DNA of 64,000 nucleotides from CBDCWT01 sp965223305 (GTDB lineage: Bacteria; Planctomycetota; Planctomycetia; Pirellulales; Pirellulaceae). The stretch spans positions 39,850-103,849 of the forward strand of contig CBDCWT010000085.1 of assembly GCA_965223305.1 (NCBI GenBank). The letters run 5' to 3'. The notes below the pieces were generated by a model, which did no database searches, had not been told where the DNA came from, and was given only the letters and a program-made list of their open reading frames with translations. Made by a program: the position numbers and the translations under genes. Below are positions 1 to 8,160 of the stretch, in pieces (position 1 is the first letter of the stretch; every line of letters begins with the position of its first letter).

Positions 1-126
1 GGGAAGTACAGTGACACGGATGCGGGGACACAAAACGCCATAACTGAAGATATAGTTGGCTCGGACAACCACCGAGTTCTGGACATAAGTCGCATCGACT
101 AGGCTTCTACCGGAGGTACGATAGCC

Positions 127-1089
127 ATGCAACGTAGCGCCAAGACAACAACACGTGCTTTCACTCTGGTCGAACTGCTGGTTGTACTTGCCATTGTCGG
201 CGTCCTCGTTGGACTGCTGATGCCCGCCGTCGGTTCGGTTCGTGAGTCCGCACGGAGGTTACATTGCATCAACAATCTGAAGCAGCTTGCCACGGCGGTG
301 CACGTGCATCACGATTCGCACAGGCACTACCCCACTAACGGCTGGGGATATCGATGGGTGGGAGACCCAAGCCGAGGCTTTGGTGAGATGCAGCCTGGTG
401 GATGGATTTTCAACATCCTCCCTTTTGTGGAGCAGGAACATGTGCGCATCATTCCTTATGAACAACCGGGTCCTCCGACATCGGCAACCGCCCGGCTACT
501 GAACACACCGATTCCGCTACTCAACTGCCCAAGCCGGCGGGTCACTGGGAGCTACCCCTATCGATACCGCGCAGAGTCTCTACGGAACTCGACTCTGCCG
601 CTAAATGCTGCTAAGTCGGACTACGCCATCAATGGTGGCGATCACAAGATGCGACCGACCGCGGGTCCACCTAGTACAAACCGCCAAGATCTGCTCAGGT
701 ACCAATGGCCCTCGACGAGTTCCGCAACCGGTGTATCGTACGTTCGCAGTCGAATAAGAATGGCAGATATTCGGGACGGCGCGAGCAATACGCTGCTACT
801 TGGTGAGAAGTATATCGCGCGAGGCAGCTACACGTCTTCTTTTGGTGATGACCAAGGCATGTACGTTGGCGACTCGGACGATATTCGTCGGTGGACCATC
901 GGGACACCGTGGCCTGACACTCGAGGGATCGACGATGTAGACCGCTTTGGTAGCCGGCATTCGGGCGGCTGCCATTTTGCCTTCTGCGACGGTTCCGTTC
1001 GTCGCATCTCATATACAGTTGACCCAACCGCATATAGGGCATTGGGTAACCGCCGAGACTTCGTCGCAGTTAACCTGGACGACCTCTGA
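127..1089 (+). CDS. DUF1559 pseudopilin-like protein
   Basis: A 320-residue protein of the DUF1559 family, which is greatly expanded in planctomycetes. Residues about 11-34 form a type IV pilin-like leader (FTLVELLVVLAIVGVLVG) with the Glu expected at position +5 after prepilin-peptidase cleavage. It is followed by the family signature ESARRLHCINNLKQL. The C-terminus carries the family's His...Asp-Gly motif as HSGGCHFAFCDGSVRRIS. The body should be exported and anchored by the N-terminal helix; the biochemical role of the family is not established. The ATG start sits just before the basic N-region and the leader, and GGAGG about 10 nt upstream (near 114) is a plausible ribosome site. The gene converges with the next DUF1559 gene, 28 nt away. 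Confidence 0.9.
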   Translation: MQRSAKTTTRAFTLVELLVVLAIVGVLVGLLMPAVGSVRESARRLHCINNLKQLATAVHVHHDSHRHYPTNGWGYRWVGDPSRGFGEMQPGGWIFNILPFVEQEHVRIIPYEQPGPPTSATARLLNTPIPLLNCPSRRVTGSYPYRYRAESLRNSTLPLNAAKSDYAINGGDHKMRPTAGPPSTNRQDLLRYQWPSTSSATGVSYVRSRIRMADIRDGASNTLLLGEKYIARGSYTSSFGDDQGMYVGDSDDIRRWTIGTPWPDTRGIDDVDRFGSRHSGGCHFAFCDGSVRRISYTVDPTAYRALGNRRDFVAVNLDDL

Positions 1090-1117
1090 TGCGATGCACG
1101 CGCCATCGCTCAAAAGC

Positions 1118-2005
1118 TCAAAAGTTAGGAATCGGCTCGTTCCCGTCGCGTGTGGAGAGCGCTCTGTACACGCTCGCGTCGATGCTACTTGAGATGAATC
1201 GTACAGACTCATCAGCGAATACAAATTGGGCTCCTTTTGAGTGTTCGCTCTGGAAACCCTGTACTCCGTCATCATCGGGCAAACTTGCCGTCGATCCCAC
1301 GACTCTCTGGACTGCCTGATCCCCACCTCGGACGACGCCAACCCAGGTAGATGAGCTTAGTTCTGACGAGCGTTCTCCCACCAGAAACGTATTGCTCAAC
1401 CCATCAAACACGTCCTCAAACCGTGTCTTGCTAAGGTGGTAAAATGCACCGCTACCCTCACACACCTTGCCAATCGATGAGACGCATCGTGTAGATTCTG
1501 GTCCGAAGACACCCAAGTAGTTGGCCGCAGATAGCCGCACCCCGCCGTTAGGTAGGGTGAGTGTGAACAGATCGGGTCCCGAGTCGGAAGCACAGCGAAA
1601 CACGGGCAGTATCACCTCTCGCGCGACAGCATTGCTCGCATCGGTAATCGATTGGTCGAATTGTAGGCGGTTTGCTGCGCTCGTCGCTTCGAGGTAGGGT
1701 AAGATCATCGATGCCCATGCCCACCCAGGGTCGCCGTAGGCCGCTGGCCAGCGACCGGTCGGATCCATTCCTATCCACCCTGGTGAAAAGCTCCCGTGCA
1801 CGTCGTGGTACTGATGTAGCGCCAAGCCGACCTGCCTCAGGTTGTTTTGGCACGATGAACGACGCGCCGCTTCCCGAGCCGCTTGGACGGCTGGTAATGT
1901 GAGTCCGATTAGGATGCCGATAATCGCGAGCACAACAAGCATCTCCGTAAGCGTGAATGCGCCACGGTGCCGTAGTCGATGACGTTGCATGTCTTGTCTC
2001 CCCAT
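1118..2005 (-). CDS. DUF1559 pseudopilin-like protein
   Basis: A 295-residue second member of the DUF1559 family. The leader is AFTLTEMLVVLAIIGILIGL near residues 15-34, followed by the conserved AAREAARRSSCQNNLRQVGLALHQYHD region split over residues 42-70. The C-terminal signature is present as EHSKGAQFVFADESVRFIS. The usual Asp-Gly of that signature is Asp-Glu here, a departure from the family consensus. It has ordinary planctomycete composition and is convergent with the preceding gene. As with its neighbour, function beyond a surface pseudopilin-like protein is unknown. The start is the first ATG, with a second ATG five codons downstream as an alternative. Confidence 0.88.
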   Translation of the reverse strand: MGRQDMQRHRLRHRGAFTLTEMLVVLAIIGILIGLTLPAVQAAREAARRSSCQNNLRQVGLALHQYHDVHGSFSPGWIGMDPTGRWPAAYGDPGWAWASMILPYLEATSAANRLQFDQSITDASNAVAREVILPVFRCASDSGPDLFTLTLPNGGVRLSAANYLGVFGPESTRCVSSIGKVCEGSGAFYHLSKTRFEDVFDGLSNTFLVGERSSELSSSTWVGVVRGGDQAVQRVVGSTASLPDDDGVQGFQSEHSKGAQFVFADESVRFISSSIDASVYRALSTRDGNEPIPNF

Positions 2006-2789
2006 TTACGATGTGCATTGTCCTTCAACACAGGTGAACGGATATGCTGCTCTCTGTATGCCGTCTTGGTGGAAGTGGTTCGAGGTGTTGTGAGTTTGCC
2101 GGTTTCTTCTTGTAGCGTTTGGCCGACAGGTATTGCAATAAACGGCAAACCCCGGTGATCGGGTTTGGCCGATTTCCTTCCGGCTGGCCGCGGCGTTTCT
2201 TCTCGTTCGTTTTCGGTCGCTGCTTGTCGTGTCGGGCCAGCGATAGCTTCTGCCAGTAGTCTCGATCACCTCGGCACGATGTATGAATCGGTCGAGCATC
2301 ACCGTCGCAGTGCACCAGAAAGCGCACCTAATCGCTTGGTAACCAAGCGCCTGTATTGGATCTAACCTAGTCCTTAATCAAGCGTAGCCCGAAAGTGTTT
2401 TTCGTCGATCCTTGTGTACGGCGAAGCCGCCCACCGTGTGGCTAACGTTGATCAAGTTTTTGGTTCATGATGCTTTTTGATGCTGCTTTCCGGCTGCAGG
2501 CGCTGGGGCGGACCGTAGCATCCGGACTCTGGCTTCATTGAAGAGAGTCAACACGCGAGAAGTGGCACGGGTTAGCGTGTTTGAGCAGCTCATGTGCCAC
2601 CAAGAGACAAGTGCAATGTCTGCGTGCTTCTAACGGTGTTTTCGACCAGATGGTTGAGTTCTATTGTGATCTTGCTAGCTTGTCGTGTAGCCTGGCAAGC
2701 TCGGTCGGGCTGTTCAATACGTTTTCGGGTCCACAGTCGTCACTCCTGCATCTGTACAACGTTCGACTTGCTGTCTATTTCGCTCCATC
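2006..2789. other. intergenic region, no recognised gene
   Basis: About 780 bases between the start of the DUF1559 gene and the small membrane protein. Several short open frames occur on both strands, but none shows a recognisable motif or a plausible start. No tRNA-like fold, repeat family member or strong terminator hairpin was seen. Confidence 0.5.
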
Positions 2790-3104
2790 ATGACGTCGAA
2801 ATCAAATCTCCGCGACTCGGCGAACACCGGTTCCGTGAACGAGCACGAAGAAGACGACATTACGCTCGAGGAGTTGTTGGGTTGGCTTGAGTTTGGGTCT
2901 TGGACGACACTTGCCCTCGCGCCGATGCTCTACTATGTCAACGGGCCGGCAGTGTCCACCGACCAGTTCGTCGTGCGGACTATTTTGGTCGTTACCGCGG
3001 CGATAACCGCCGTCTCACTGCGAGGTTATAAACTCTGGTGTGGACGAAAGAGTCGAACGGAGGAGGCCTCCTCGTCGTCAGGTGTGACCGGCGATCCGCC
3101 GTGA
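2790..3104 (+). CDS. small two-helix membrane protein, unknown function
   Basis: A 104-residue open frame with no family that I recognise. The N-terminal ~30 residues are polar and acidic (HEEDDITLEELL). Two hydrophobic stretches follow, about residues 38-56 (WTTLALAPMLYYVNGPAV) and 64-82 (RTILVVTAAITAVSL), and then a basic/Ser-rich tail. The topology suggests a hairpin in the inner membrane. There is no clear Shine-Dalgarno before the ATG and no operon partner. It could be a genuine small membrane protein; the hydrophobic segments and the acidic/basic ends argue against a random frame. Confidence 0.5.
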   Translation: MTSKSNLRDSANTGSVNEHEEDDITLEELLGWLEFGSWTTLALAPMLYYVNGPAVSTDQFVVRTILVVTAAITAVSLRGYKLWCGRKSRTEEASSSSGVTGDPP

Positions 3105-3444
3105 AGCGCTGGAGGATTGTGGAACTGGGTGAACGCGAGGCCATTATGCACGATTTGGGCGCCGTTAGTCCGATCGACTTTTTTGCCGGGCGAGTTGTCG
3201 CTCGCGCTTCGCGGCCAAGTTAGAGCTAATAGTCGGGTCGTTGGCCGTTGATTATCCTCACTCGGCTGAGCGCCCGCTGGCCTGCCGCCAGGCGTATGCC
3301 AACCGCCGAGTCACTAGCCACTAGCCCTCAGTCCTGTGTTGAGCTGGCCGGGCGGTTAGGCTGGAGCTCGGCTTTTGGCTGTCCCGCCCTTTTACTTCGC
3401 TGCTGCAGAGTAGGCGTTCCACGAAGTGCATCTTGCCAGGCGCG
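3105..3444. other. intergenic region left of the IS66 element
   Basis: About 340 bases between the small membrane protein and the proposed left end of the IS66-type element. No supported gene, RNA or repeat seen. Confidence 0.4.
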
Positions 3445-3493
3445 GTAAGCTGGGGTGGTTTGAAACCTCAGTGGCAGATTTGAGAGACGCACG

Positions 3494-3844
3494 ATGGCGA
3501 GAAGGCAACGGGATTCGAAGCGTGAGGCGTTCTGGCGGCGAGCAGTGCGGCGACGCGAGAAGAGCGGGCTGACAGTTGTAGAGTTTTGCCGGCGGGAGGA
3601 TCTTTCTCCTACGACCTACCACTTCTGGCGGCGTGAGATCCATCGGCGGGATGCTGAGTCAACGTCACCGAACTCGGATCGCAAGGCAATGGCGACGCTG
3701 GTGCCGGTGCACGTGGTCGACGATCAGAGGGCTGCGGCCCCAATCGAGATCGTTGCCGGGAATGGATACGCGATTCGGGTCAGCGAAGCGGCGACGAGTG
3801 AACACCTGCGACGTGTGCTGCAGATCGTGAGTGAACTGGACTGA
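3494..3844 (+). CDS. tnpA: IS66 accessory protein TnpA (Orf1)
   Basis: A 116-residue IS66 Orf1-type protein. The first 50 residues are strongly basic and contain the helix-turn-helix-like segment SGLTVVEFCRREDLSPTTYHFWRRE in two halves around residues 24-48. That segment is typical of IS66 TnpA, a presumed DNA-binding accessory factor. The C-terminal half (VPVHVVDDQ...IEIVAGNGYAIRVSE) matches the family's conserved end. It is followed 14 nt later by tnpB, indicating co-transcription within the element. Confidence 0.85.
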   Translation: MARRQRDSKREAFWRRAVRRREKSGLTVVEFCRREDLSPTTYHFWRREIHRRDAESTSPNSDRKAMATLVPVHVVDDQRAAAPIEIVAGNGYAIRVSEAATSEHLRRVLQIVSELD

Positions 3845-3858
3845 AAAGGGGCATCTTG

Positions 3859-4215
3859 ATGCTGACTGTACCGGGGCAAGTGAAAGTCTTTGTTTCCCTG
3901 CAGCCGACCGACATGCGTCGTGGGTTTCCAGGCCTCTCCGGCGAAGTCCAATCGGCGTTGCAGCAGGATCCGCTGAGTGGCCACCTGTTCTTGTTCCGCA
4001 ACCGTCGCCGGGATCGCATCAAAATCCTGTACTGGGACGGCGACGGCTACGTGATTTTCTATAAGCAACTTTCTCGCGGCAGCTTCGAGTTCCCAGTACC
4101 GACGGACCCGGCTTCGCCGGTCGTCGAAATCCGCGCGAGTGAACTGTCCATGCTCCTGGACGGCATCGAATTGAAGGGGCGGAAGCGGCGTCCCCGCTAT
4201 CAACGTGCTGGCTGA
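3859..4215 (+). CDS. tnpB: IS66 accessory protein TnpB (Orf2)
   Basis: A 118-residue IS66 Orf2 family protein, complete in length. Conserved blocks are VFVSLQPTDMRRGFPGLSG near the N-terminus, the LFLFRNRRRDRIKILYWD block in the middle and a final KRRPRYQ. TnpB is needed for IS66 transposition, but its exact activity is unknown. I chose the ATG at 3859 over the TTG one codon upstream because AGGGG lies at a suitable distance before it. It sits directly downstream of tnpA and upstream of the passenger gene. Confidence 0.88.
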   Translation: MLTVPGQVKVFVSLQPTDMRRGFPGLSGEVQSALQQDPLSGHLFLFRNRRRDRIKILYWDGDGYVIFYKQLSRGSFEFPVPTDPASPVVEIRASELSMLLDGIELKGRKRRPRYQRAG

Positions 4216-4285
4216 TAAGACCAGCTGTCGAATCTGCATCCATCGGGTAGTCTGGAGGCCGACACGAGGTCTTCAGGGGATTCCG

Positions 4286-5173
4286 ATGGAAACTGGACAC
4301 GTCATCCGCTTCGCGAAGCAAAAAAACCCGTTTTTGGTGGAGGCCGAGCCTTGTCCCGACCTGGACTGTTCCTGCTCCACCATCAAATTGACGTTTTCGG
4401 AACTGGTCCCGCCCGTTTCCGCACCCTGTGAGCGTTTGACGTTTACGTTGCGGGTTTGCCTGACGCCACGCAGCCTGGAGGTGGAGTCACTGGTTCATGA
4501 GTTTCTGGCCCGCTTCCCCAGTGAACGGATTCAGGAGTTGGCGGATCAGTTTGAACGCACGCGGGCGAGCGAACGCCGAGTCAAGTCCCTGTTGCTGTCC
4601 GGTTCACGTGATGAACTGGTGACCTTTTCAAGCGTGGTTGATGAACGGGGTGGGGTGCGTGAGGGCAGCACGGATCGAGCTTACTTCTTCATGTTCGAGG
4701 GGCGCGAGTTTGTGGTGGAAGACCACTACTGCGCGAATCCCGAGTGTGACTGCAAGCTGGTGCACTTGGAGTTCTGGGAGCGGGTATACGAAGTGTATCC
4801 GAAGCGTTCCATTCGCATCCGGCAACAGATCATGGCTACTTTCACGCTGGCGGGAAAACTGAAAGAGATTCGCTTCAGCGAAGAGTCGTCCTGCACAACT
4901 GAGCACTTGCTGCGGGCCTGGCTTCGCCGTTGCCGCGATCACTTTCCAGAGTGCCGTCGTCGCTATGAAATCATCAAGGCGATCGGAGCGCGCAGCTTTC
5001 CACGAGTGTCCAAGCCGCAGTCGATCGTCGTCAGTGAGAAGTCCAGTCGGCCGGGCAAACGCACACTACCCAAGGACTCCCAGCAGGCGGTACGGCGCAA
5101 CGATCCATGTCCTTGTGGGAGTGGTTTGAAGTTCAAAAGATGCTGCGCGCGACGGACCGCCGTGATGGATTAA
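4286..5173 (+). CDS. SEC-C motif passenger protein of the IS66 element
   Basis: A 295-residue protein encoded between tnpB and tnpC, a position normally empty in IS66. It ends with a SEC-C metal-binding motif, NDPCPCGSGLKFKRCC, around residues 273-288, like the zinc-binding tail of SecA. Two further cysteine clusters of the same spacing, C-x4-C-x-C, occur at residues 23-30 (CPDLDCSC) and 149-156 (CANPECDC). Each is followed by a beta-like segment, suggesting an internal duplication. The middle contains an FxxEGREFVVEDHYC segment. The ATG at 4286 is preferred over upstream codons because AGGGG precedes it. Its function is not known; it may bind metal and nucleic acid or protein, and could assist or regulate transposition, or simply be cargo. 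Confidence 0.75.
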   Translation: METGHVIRFAKQKNPFLVEAEPCPDLDCSCSTIKLTFSELVPPVSAPCERLTFTLRVCLTPRSLEVESLVHEFLARFPSERIQELADQFERTRASERRVKSLLLSGSRDELVTFSSVVDERGGVREGSTDRAYFFMFEGREFVVEDHYCANPECDCKLVHLEFWERVYEVYPKRSIRIRQQIMATFTLAGKLKEIRFSEESSCTTEHLLRAWLRRCRDHFPECRRRYEIIKAIGARSFPRVSKPQSIVVSEKSSRPGKRTLPKDSQQAVRRNDPCPCGSGLKFKRCCARRTAVMD

Positions 5174-5275
5174 ACGAACAAGAACAACGTTGCGCGAATT
5201 ATCGCGAAGTCTCTTGCGCCATGATCAAGCATTGGTTATGTTCATCCGCGTTCGTCGTGTTTCGCTGACCGCAGG

Positions 5276-6904
5276 ATGGCCTTCATGTCGGCCGAAAAGG
5301 ACACCCACCCGACTTCTTTCCCACAAGACATCGCTGCGTGTCATGCGATGTTGGAGGGCGTCTTCCAGTCTCTGGCCGAACGAGACAAACGCATCGGCGA
5401 ACTCGAAGAGATTGTCGACACGTTGATCCGGGAACGGTATGTACGCAAGAGCGAGCGTTACGATCCGGATCAACAGGCACTCTTTTCGACTCAGGAAGAA
5501 GAGTCGGCTGCCGAACCGCCGAGTGAGGAAGAACCATCATCTCCTCCGAAGGAGCGAGGTGGCAGTGGCGGACGCCGGCATCTCGATCCTAATGCTCGTC
5601 GCGAAGAACGGCTTCACTGTTTGCGAGATGATCAGAAGCACTGTCCAAAGTGTGGAGCTGTTCTGACCATTGCGGTTGTCGAAGGAAAGCTCTGCTGGGC
5701 TTATCAACCGGCGGAAATCTTCGGAGTTCAGCACCTGTATGAGAAGGGCTTCTGCAATGGCTGTCATGAGCATGTGCAGTTGGCGGACATGCCGCCGTCG
5801 ATGATTGAAAAGGGAGCGGCTGACGCCAGTCTGCTATCTCACCTAACGACCAGTAAGCAAGGCGATCATCTGCCCTTGTATCGTTACGAAGAAGTCAGCC
5901 TCCGGAACGGCTGGTGGATCCCTCGCAGTACGCAGGCCGGTTGGCTACGGCAAACGGCCATCACGGCGGTCATTCTGTACGCGTGGATGGCCAGTCGTAT
6001 CTTGCAGGGGAAGTTGATCGGTACCGATGCGACCGGCGTTCCCGTGCTGGAACCGGGCGCTGGCCAGGTTCGCAAAGGAACCGTCTGGACGTATTGTGGG
6101 CAGCAGGAGGTCTGCCCCTACTTGGTCTACGATTACTGGCCAACCGGTGAAGGCGAGGCACCACGCAGGTTTCTCCAAGGTTACGAGGGCTACTTACAGG
6201 CAGACGCAGCTAGCGTTTTCGATCAACTTTATCTGCGGGGTCCTGTGTTGGAGGTCGCTTGCGGTGCGCACATGCGCCGATATTATTACAAGGCGCGATT
6301 CTCGGCACCGCACGAAGCCCATCGCGCGTTGGGTTACTTTCGGCAACTGTACATGCTGGAACGCGAGCTGAGTGAAGCGTTCCCGGAGGATCGCGGTGCG
6401 CAGCGCCGGCTTCGCGCGTTGCCGCTGCTTGAAGGTTTTAAGGGTTGGCTGGACGAATTGGCACCGACGGTCGTTCCCAAGACGGACATCGCCACGGCTG
6501 TCGGCTATGCGCTCAATCAATGGGAGGCGTTCGTTCGGTACTGTGCTGAAGGCTGGCTCCTGATTGACAATACACGGAGCGAACGGGCGCTGCGTCCGAT
6601 CGCCATTGGTCGCTCCAATTGGATGTTCTTCGGCAGTGACGGTGGTGGTCACACTGGAGCGATCCTGTATTCGCTAGTTGCTTCTAGCAAGGCCAATCGA
6701 GTCCATCCGTATCACTACCTGAAAGACGTGTATGAGCGTCTGCCGGCGATCCGCGAGCGGGGTTCCTCGTTGCCCCTGCTGCGGGATGCCTGCGAGGCGG
6801 TTCGCTTCGCCGACGGCACGCGTCCGAAATCGCCGGAGCTGAGGACAGCCCTCGACTGCCTTCGCGTGCTCAAAGCCGTGTCCGCTGATCGCGTTGATGC
6901 GTGA
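5276..6904 (+). CDS. tnpC: IS66 transposase TnpC (DDE)
   Basis: A 542-residue IS66 transposase. An N-terminal leucine-zipper-like helix (about residues 20-55) is followed by a low-complexity Glu/Pro/Ser linker. Next is the zf-IS66 zinc-binding domain with CPKCG near residue 124 and CNGC near residue 160. The DDE domain includes LIGTDATGVPVL, a second acidic strand LQADAASVFD, the ACGAHMRRYYYKA block and the terminal IDNTRSERALRP with the catalytic Glu. The IS66_C-like tail is present. Start is uncertain between ATG 5276 and ATG 5285. Frame and catalytic residues look intact, so the element may be or have recently been active. Confidence 0.93.
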   Translation: MAFMSAEKDTHPTSFPQDIAACHAMLEGVFQSLAERDKRIGELEEIVDTLIRERYVRKSERYDPDQQALFSTQEEESAAEPPSEEEPSSPPKERGGSGGRRHLDPNARREERLHCLRDDQKHCPKCGAVLTIAVVEGKLCWAYQPAEIFGVQHLYEKGFCNGCHEHVQLADMPPSMIEKGAADASLLSHLTTSKQGDHLPLYRYEEVSLRNGWWIPRSTQAGWLRQTAITAVILYAWMASRILQGKLIGTDATGVPVLEPGAGQVRKGTVWTYCGQQEVCPYLVYDYWPTGEGEAPRRFLQGYEGYLQADAASVFDQLYLRGPVLEVACGAHMRRYYYKARFSAPHEAHRALGYFRQLYMLERELSEAFPEDRGAQRRLRALPLLEGFKGWLDELAPTVVPKTDIATAVGYALNQWEAFVRYCAEGWLLIDNTRSERALRPIAIGRSNWMFFGSDGGGHTGAILYSLVASSKANRVHPYHYLKDVYERLPAIRERGSSLPLLRDACEAVRFADGTRPKSPELRTALDCLRVLKAVSADRVDA

Positions 6905-7034
6905 CTCGTCGTCTCTGGAGCCATGGATTGTCGAAGAGCTGACCGCATTGCTGCCCGACCGTTGGCATGACGCACATCCCGATTGCCATCTTGAGATCAA
7001 TCGCAAAACGCGGCTCGTCGGGGAAGTCGCATGA
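6897..7034 (+). CDS. short ORF overlapping the end of tnpC
   Basis: A 45-residue open frame whose ATG overlaps the tnpC stop codon region by 8 nt. The product begins MRDSSSLEPWIVEELTALLP and is rich in charged residues and Trp/His. It lies inside the proposed element. Overlapping starts of this kind usually reflect translational coupling, but I recognise no family, so this is a tentative call. Confidence 0.3.
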   Translation: MRDSSSLEPWIVEELTALLPDRWHDAHPDCHLEINRKTRLVGEVA

Positions 7035-7163
7035 GATCACGCTGCCCAACTCAGGTCCGGCAAGGCCACTCGTCCCGCTTGAACGCCAGATGCGGTTCCT
7101 GGAACGCTTACGCTGCAGAACTGCAAGCATGAGCAGGCTTCCAGGAGTGTCTCGCTCGCCGCC

Positions 7164-7218
7164 GGAGTTTCGCCGTATCAAGCCAGCCAGAAATCAACGG
7201 CTTTGCCGGCGAAACTCC
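7164..7218. repeat. 12-bp perfect inverted repeat with a 31-nt loop
   Basis: GGAGTTTCGCCG at 7164-7175 is exactly complementary to CGGCGAAACTCC at 7207-7218. It lies between the proposed right end of the IS66 element and the 3' end of fliS. It could act as a fliS-side transcription terminator, although no T tract follows on the minus strand. Confidence 0.5.
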
Positions 7219-7331
7219 TCTGGGTCGCGGTTAAACTCGGCCGTTTGGTTTGAAGGAACTGTCCGTGTCAACTCGTGGGTGGTTGGCTACACACAGACGT
7301 AGACCTTGGAACGCTTGGACCTACTCCACCG

Positions 7332-7838
7332 CTAGGCGTCTAGCTCGAGGGTGGGAGTGTTGGCGCCCGCTTGGGGAGTGTGAGGGTGGTTGGCTAGGGT
7401 GCGCTCCGCGTCGGCGGCTGTGATCTCTTGCGCTGGAGAGTCCTCACCCGCTGGTGAAACCGGCGCGCTCGGCATCTGCTCGCATACCAGCCGCCATGTC
7501 TCTCGCTCTACTAACAAAATCTCAATCGCCTTCTCGATCGCTTCCCCGTCGCGGCGAAGTTGCGCCTCCGTGAAGAGTTGGAACAAAAACACATAGACAC
7601 TCGCAACCCGCTTCGTCAATTCGGATTCGTCCAGCTGAATGCCCGCCAGCAACTCGGCCACAATCTCCCTGCAGCGAATTACCGACTCGGCCGCCTCGTC
7701 GTGCTGGTCCGCCTCCCAATGGACCAATACCTGGCGCGCCGCGGCAATCGCGCCGTCAATCAACATCAACCGCAGCTTCTGGGGCGTGGCTGTCATCACC
7801 TGCGCTTCCAGATAAGAATCGCTGGCAGCTTGGTCCAT
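7332..7838 (-). CDS. fliS: FliS-like flagellin export chaperone
   Basis: A 168-residue protein. The first ~125 residues match FliS: the N-terminal YLEAQVMTATPQKLRLMLID signature and helical segments ending LLVERETWRLVCEQM. FliS keeps newly made flagellin from polymerising in the cytoplasm and delivers it to the flagellar export gate. The last ~45 residues are a Pro/Ala/Thr-rich extension that typical FliS (~130 residues) lacks. It stands beside four TPR-glycosyltransferase genes and in the same window as fliC and fliD, consistent with a flagellin-handling role. Confidence 0.82.
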   Translation of the reverse strand: MDQAASDSYLEAQVMTATPQKLRLMLIDGAIAAARQVLVHWEADQHDEAAESVIRCREIVAELLAGIQLDESELTKRVASVYVFLFQLFTEAQLRRDGEAIEKAIEILLVERETWRLVCEQMPSAPVSPAGEDSPAQEITAADAERTLANHPHTPQAGANTPTLELDA

Positions 7839-8160
7839 TGAAAAATCCTCTCTAGGAATACCTGTGGGCTCCGATGTTAGTTCTCACCCTCACCCTAACC
7901 CTCTCCCGCAAGCGGGAGAGGGGACTTGGGTCTCTGACCGCCTGTGGAGTGAGGGGAGTTGGGATTCGTCGGCAGTAGTTCTTCGAGGCTCCTCTTGTCG
8001 TGTCAGGACGGATCGTCCGGGAGGGCGAGGCTCCTGCGGAGCCTTTTTTTCTTTGTGCTATTCGGCTCGGCAGGAGCCTCGCCCTCCCGAATGCGCGTTC
8101 GCCCTTCCGAATGCAGCATCGGCCGCGCGAGCGCTTTGTGCAACAGTTACCGCTAGTTTC
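7839..8160. other. intergenic region with two strong hairpins
   Basis: About 320 bases between fliS and the first TPR-glycosyltransferase gene. It holds a perfect 11-bp hairpin, CCCTCTCCCGC-AA-GCGGGAGAGGG, near 7900-7923. It also holds the 26-bp long-armed inverted repeat listed separately. Both belong to repeat families seen elsewhere in the window. No gene is supported. Confidence 0.6.
8018..8089. repeat. long inverted repeat (26-bp arms)
   Basis: The arm 8018-8043 (begins CGGGAGGGCGAGGCTCCTGC) is complementary to 8064-8089 with one mismatch in 26. A 20-nt T-rich loop separates them. Single arms of the same sequence recur near 10752, 13550, 33650, 49315, 52145 and 52390, so this is a dispersed repeat module. 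Confidence 0.75.

Larger units (their letters stand above)
3445..7111 (+). mobile_element. IS66-family element with a passenger gene
   Basis: A 3.7-kb element with the IS66 gene order tnpA-tnpB-(passenger)-tnpC. Ends are proposed from a GTAAGC at 3445 and its complement GCTTAC ending at 7111, matching the GTAAGC start common in IS66 elements. Beyond the first six bases the two ends agree poorly, and no 8-bp target duplication is visible (CAGGCGCG left, GCTGCAGA right). The boundaries are therefore provisional, or one end may have been rearranged. All three transposition genes look intact. Confidence 0.75.
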
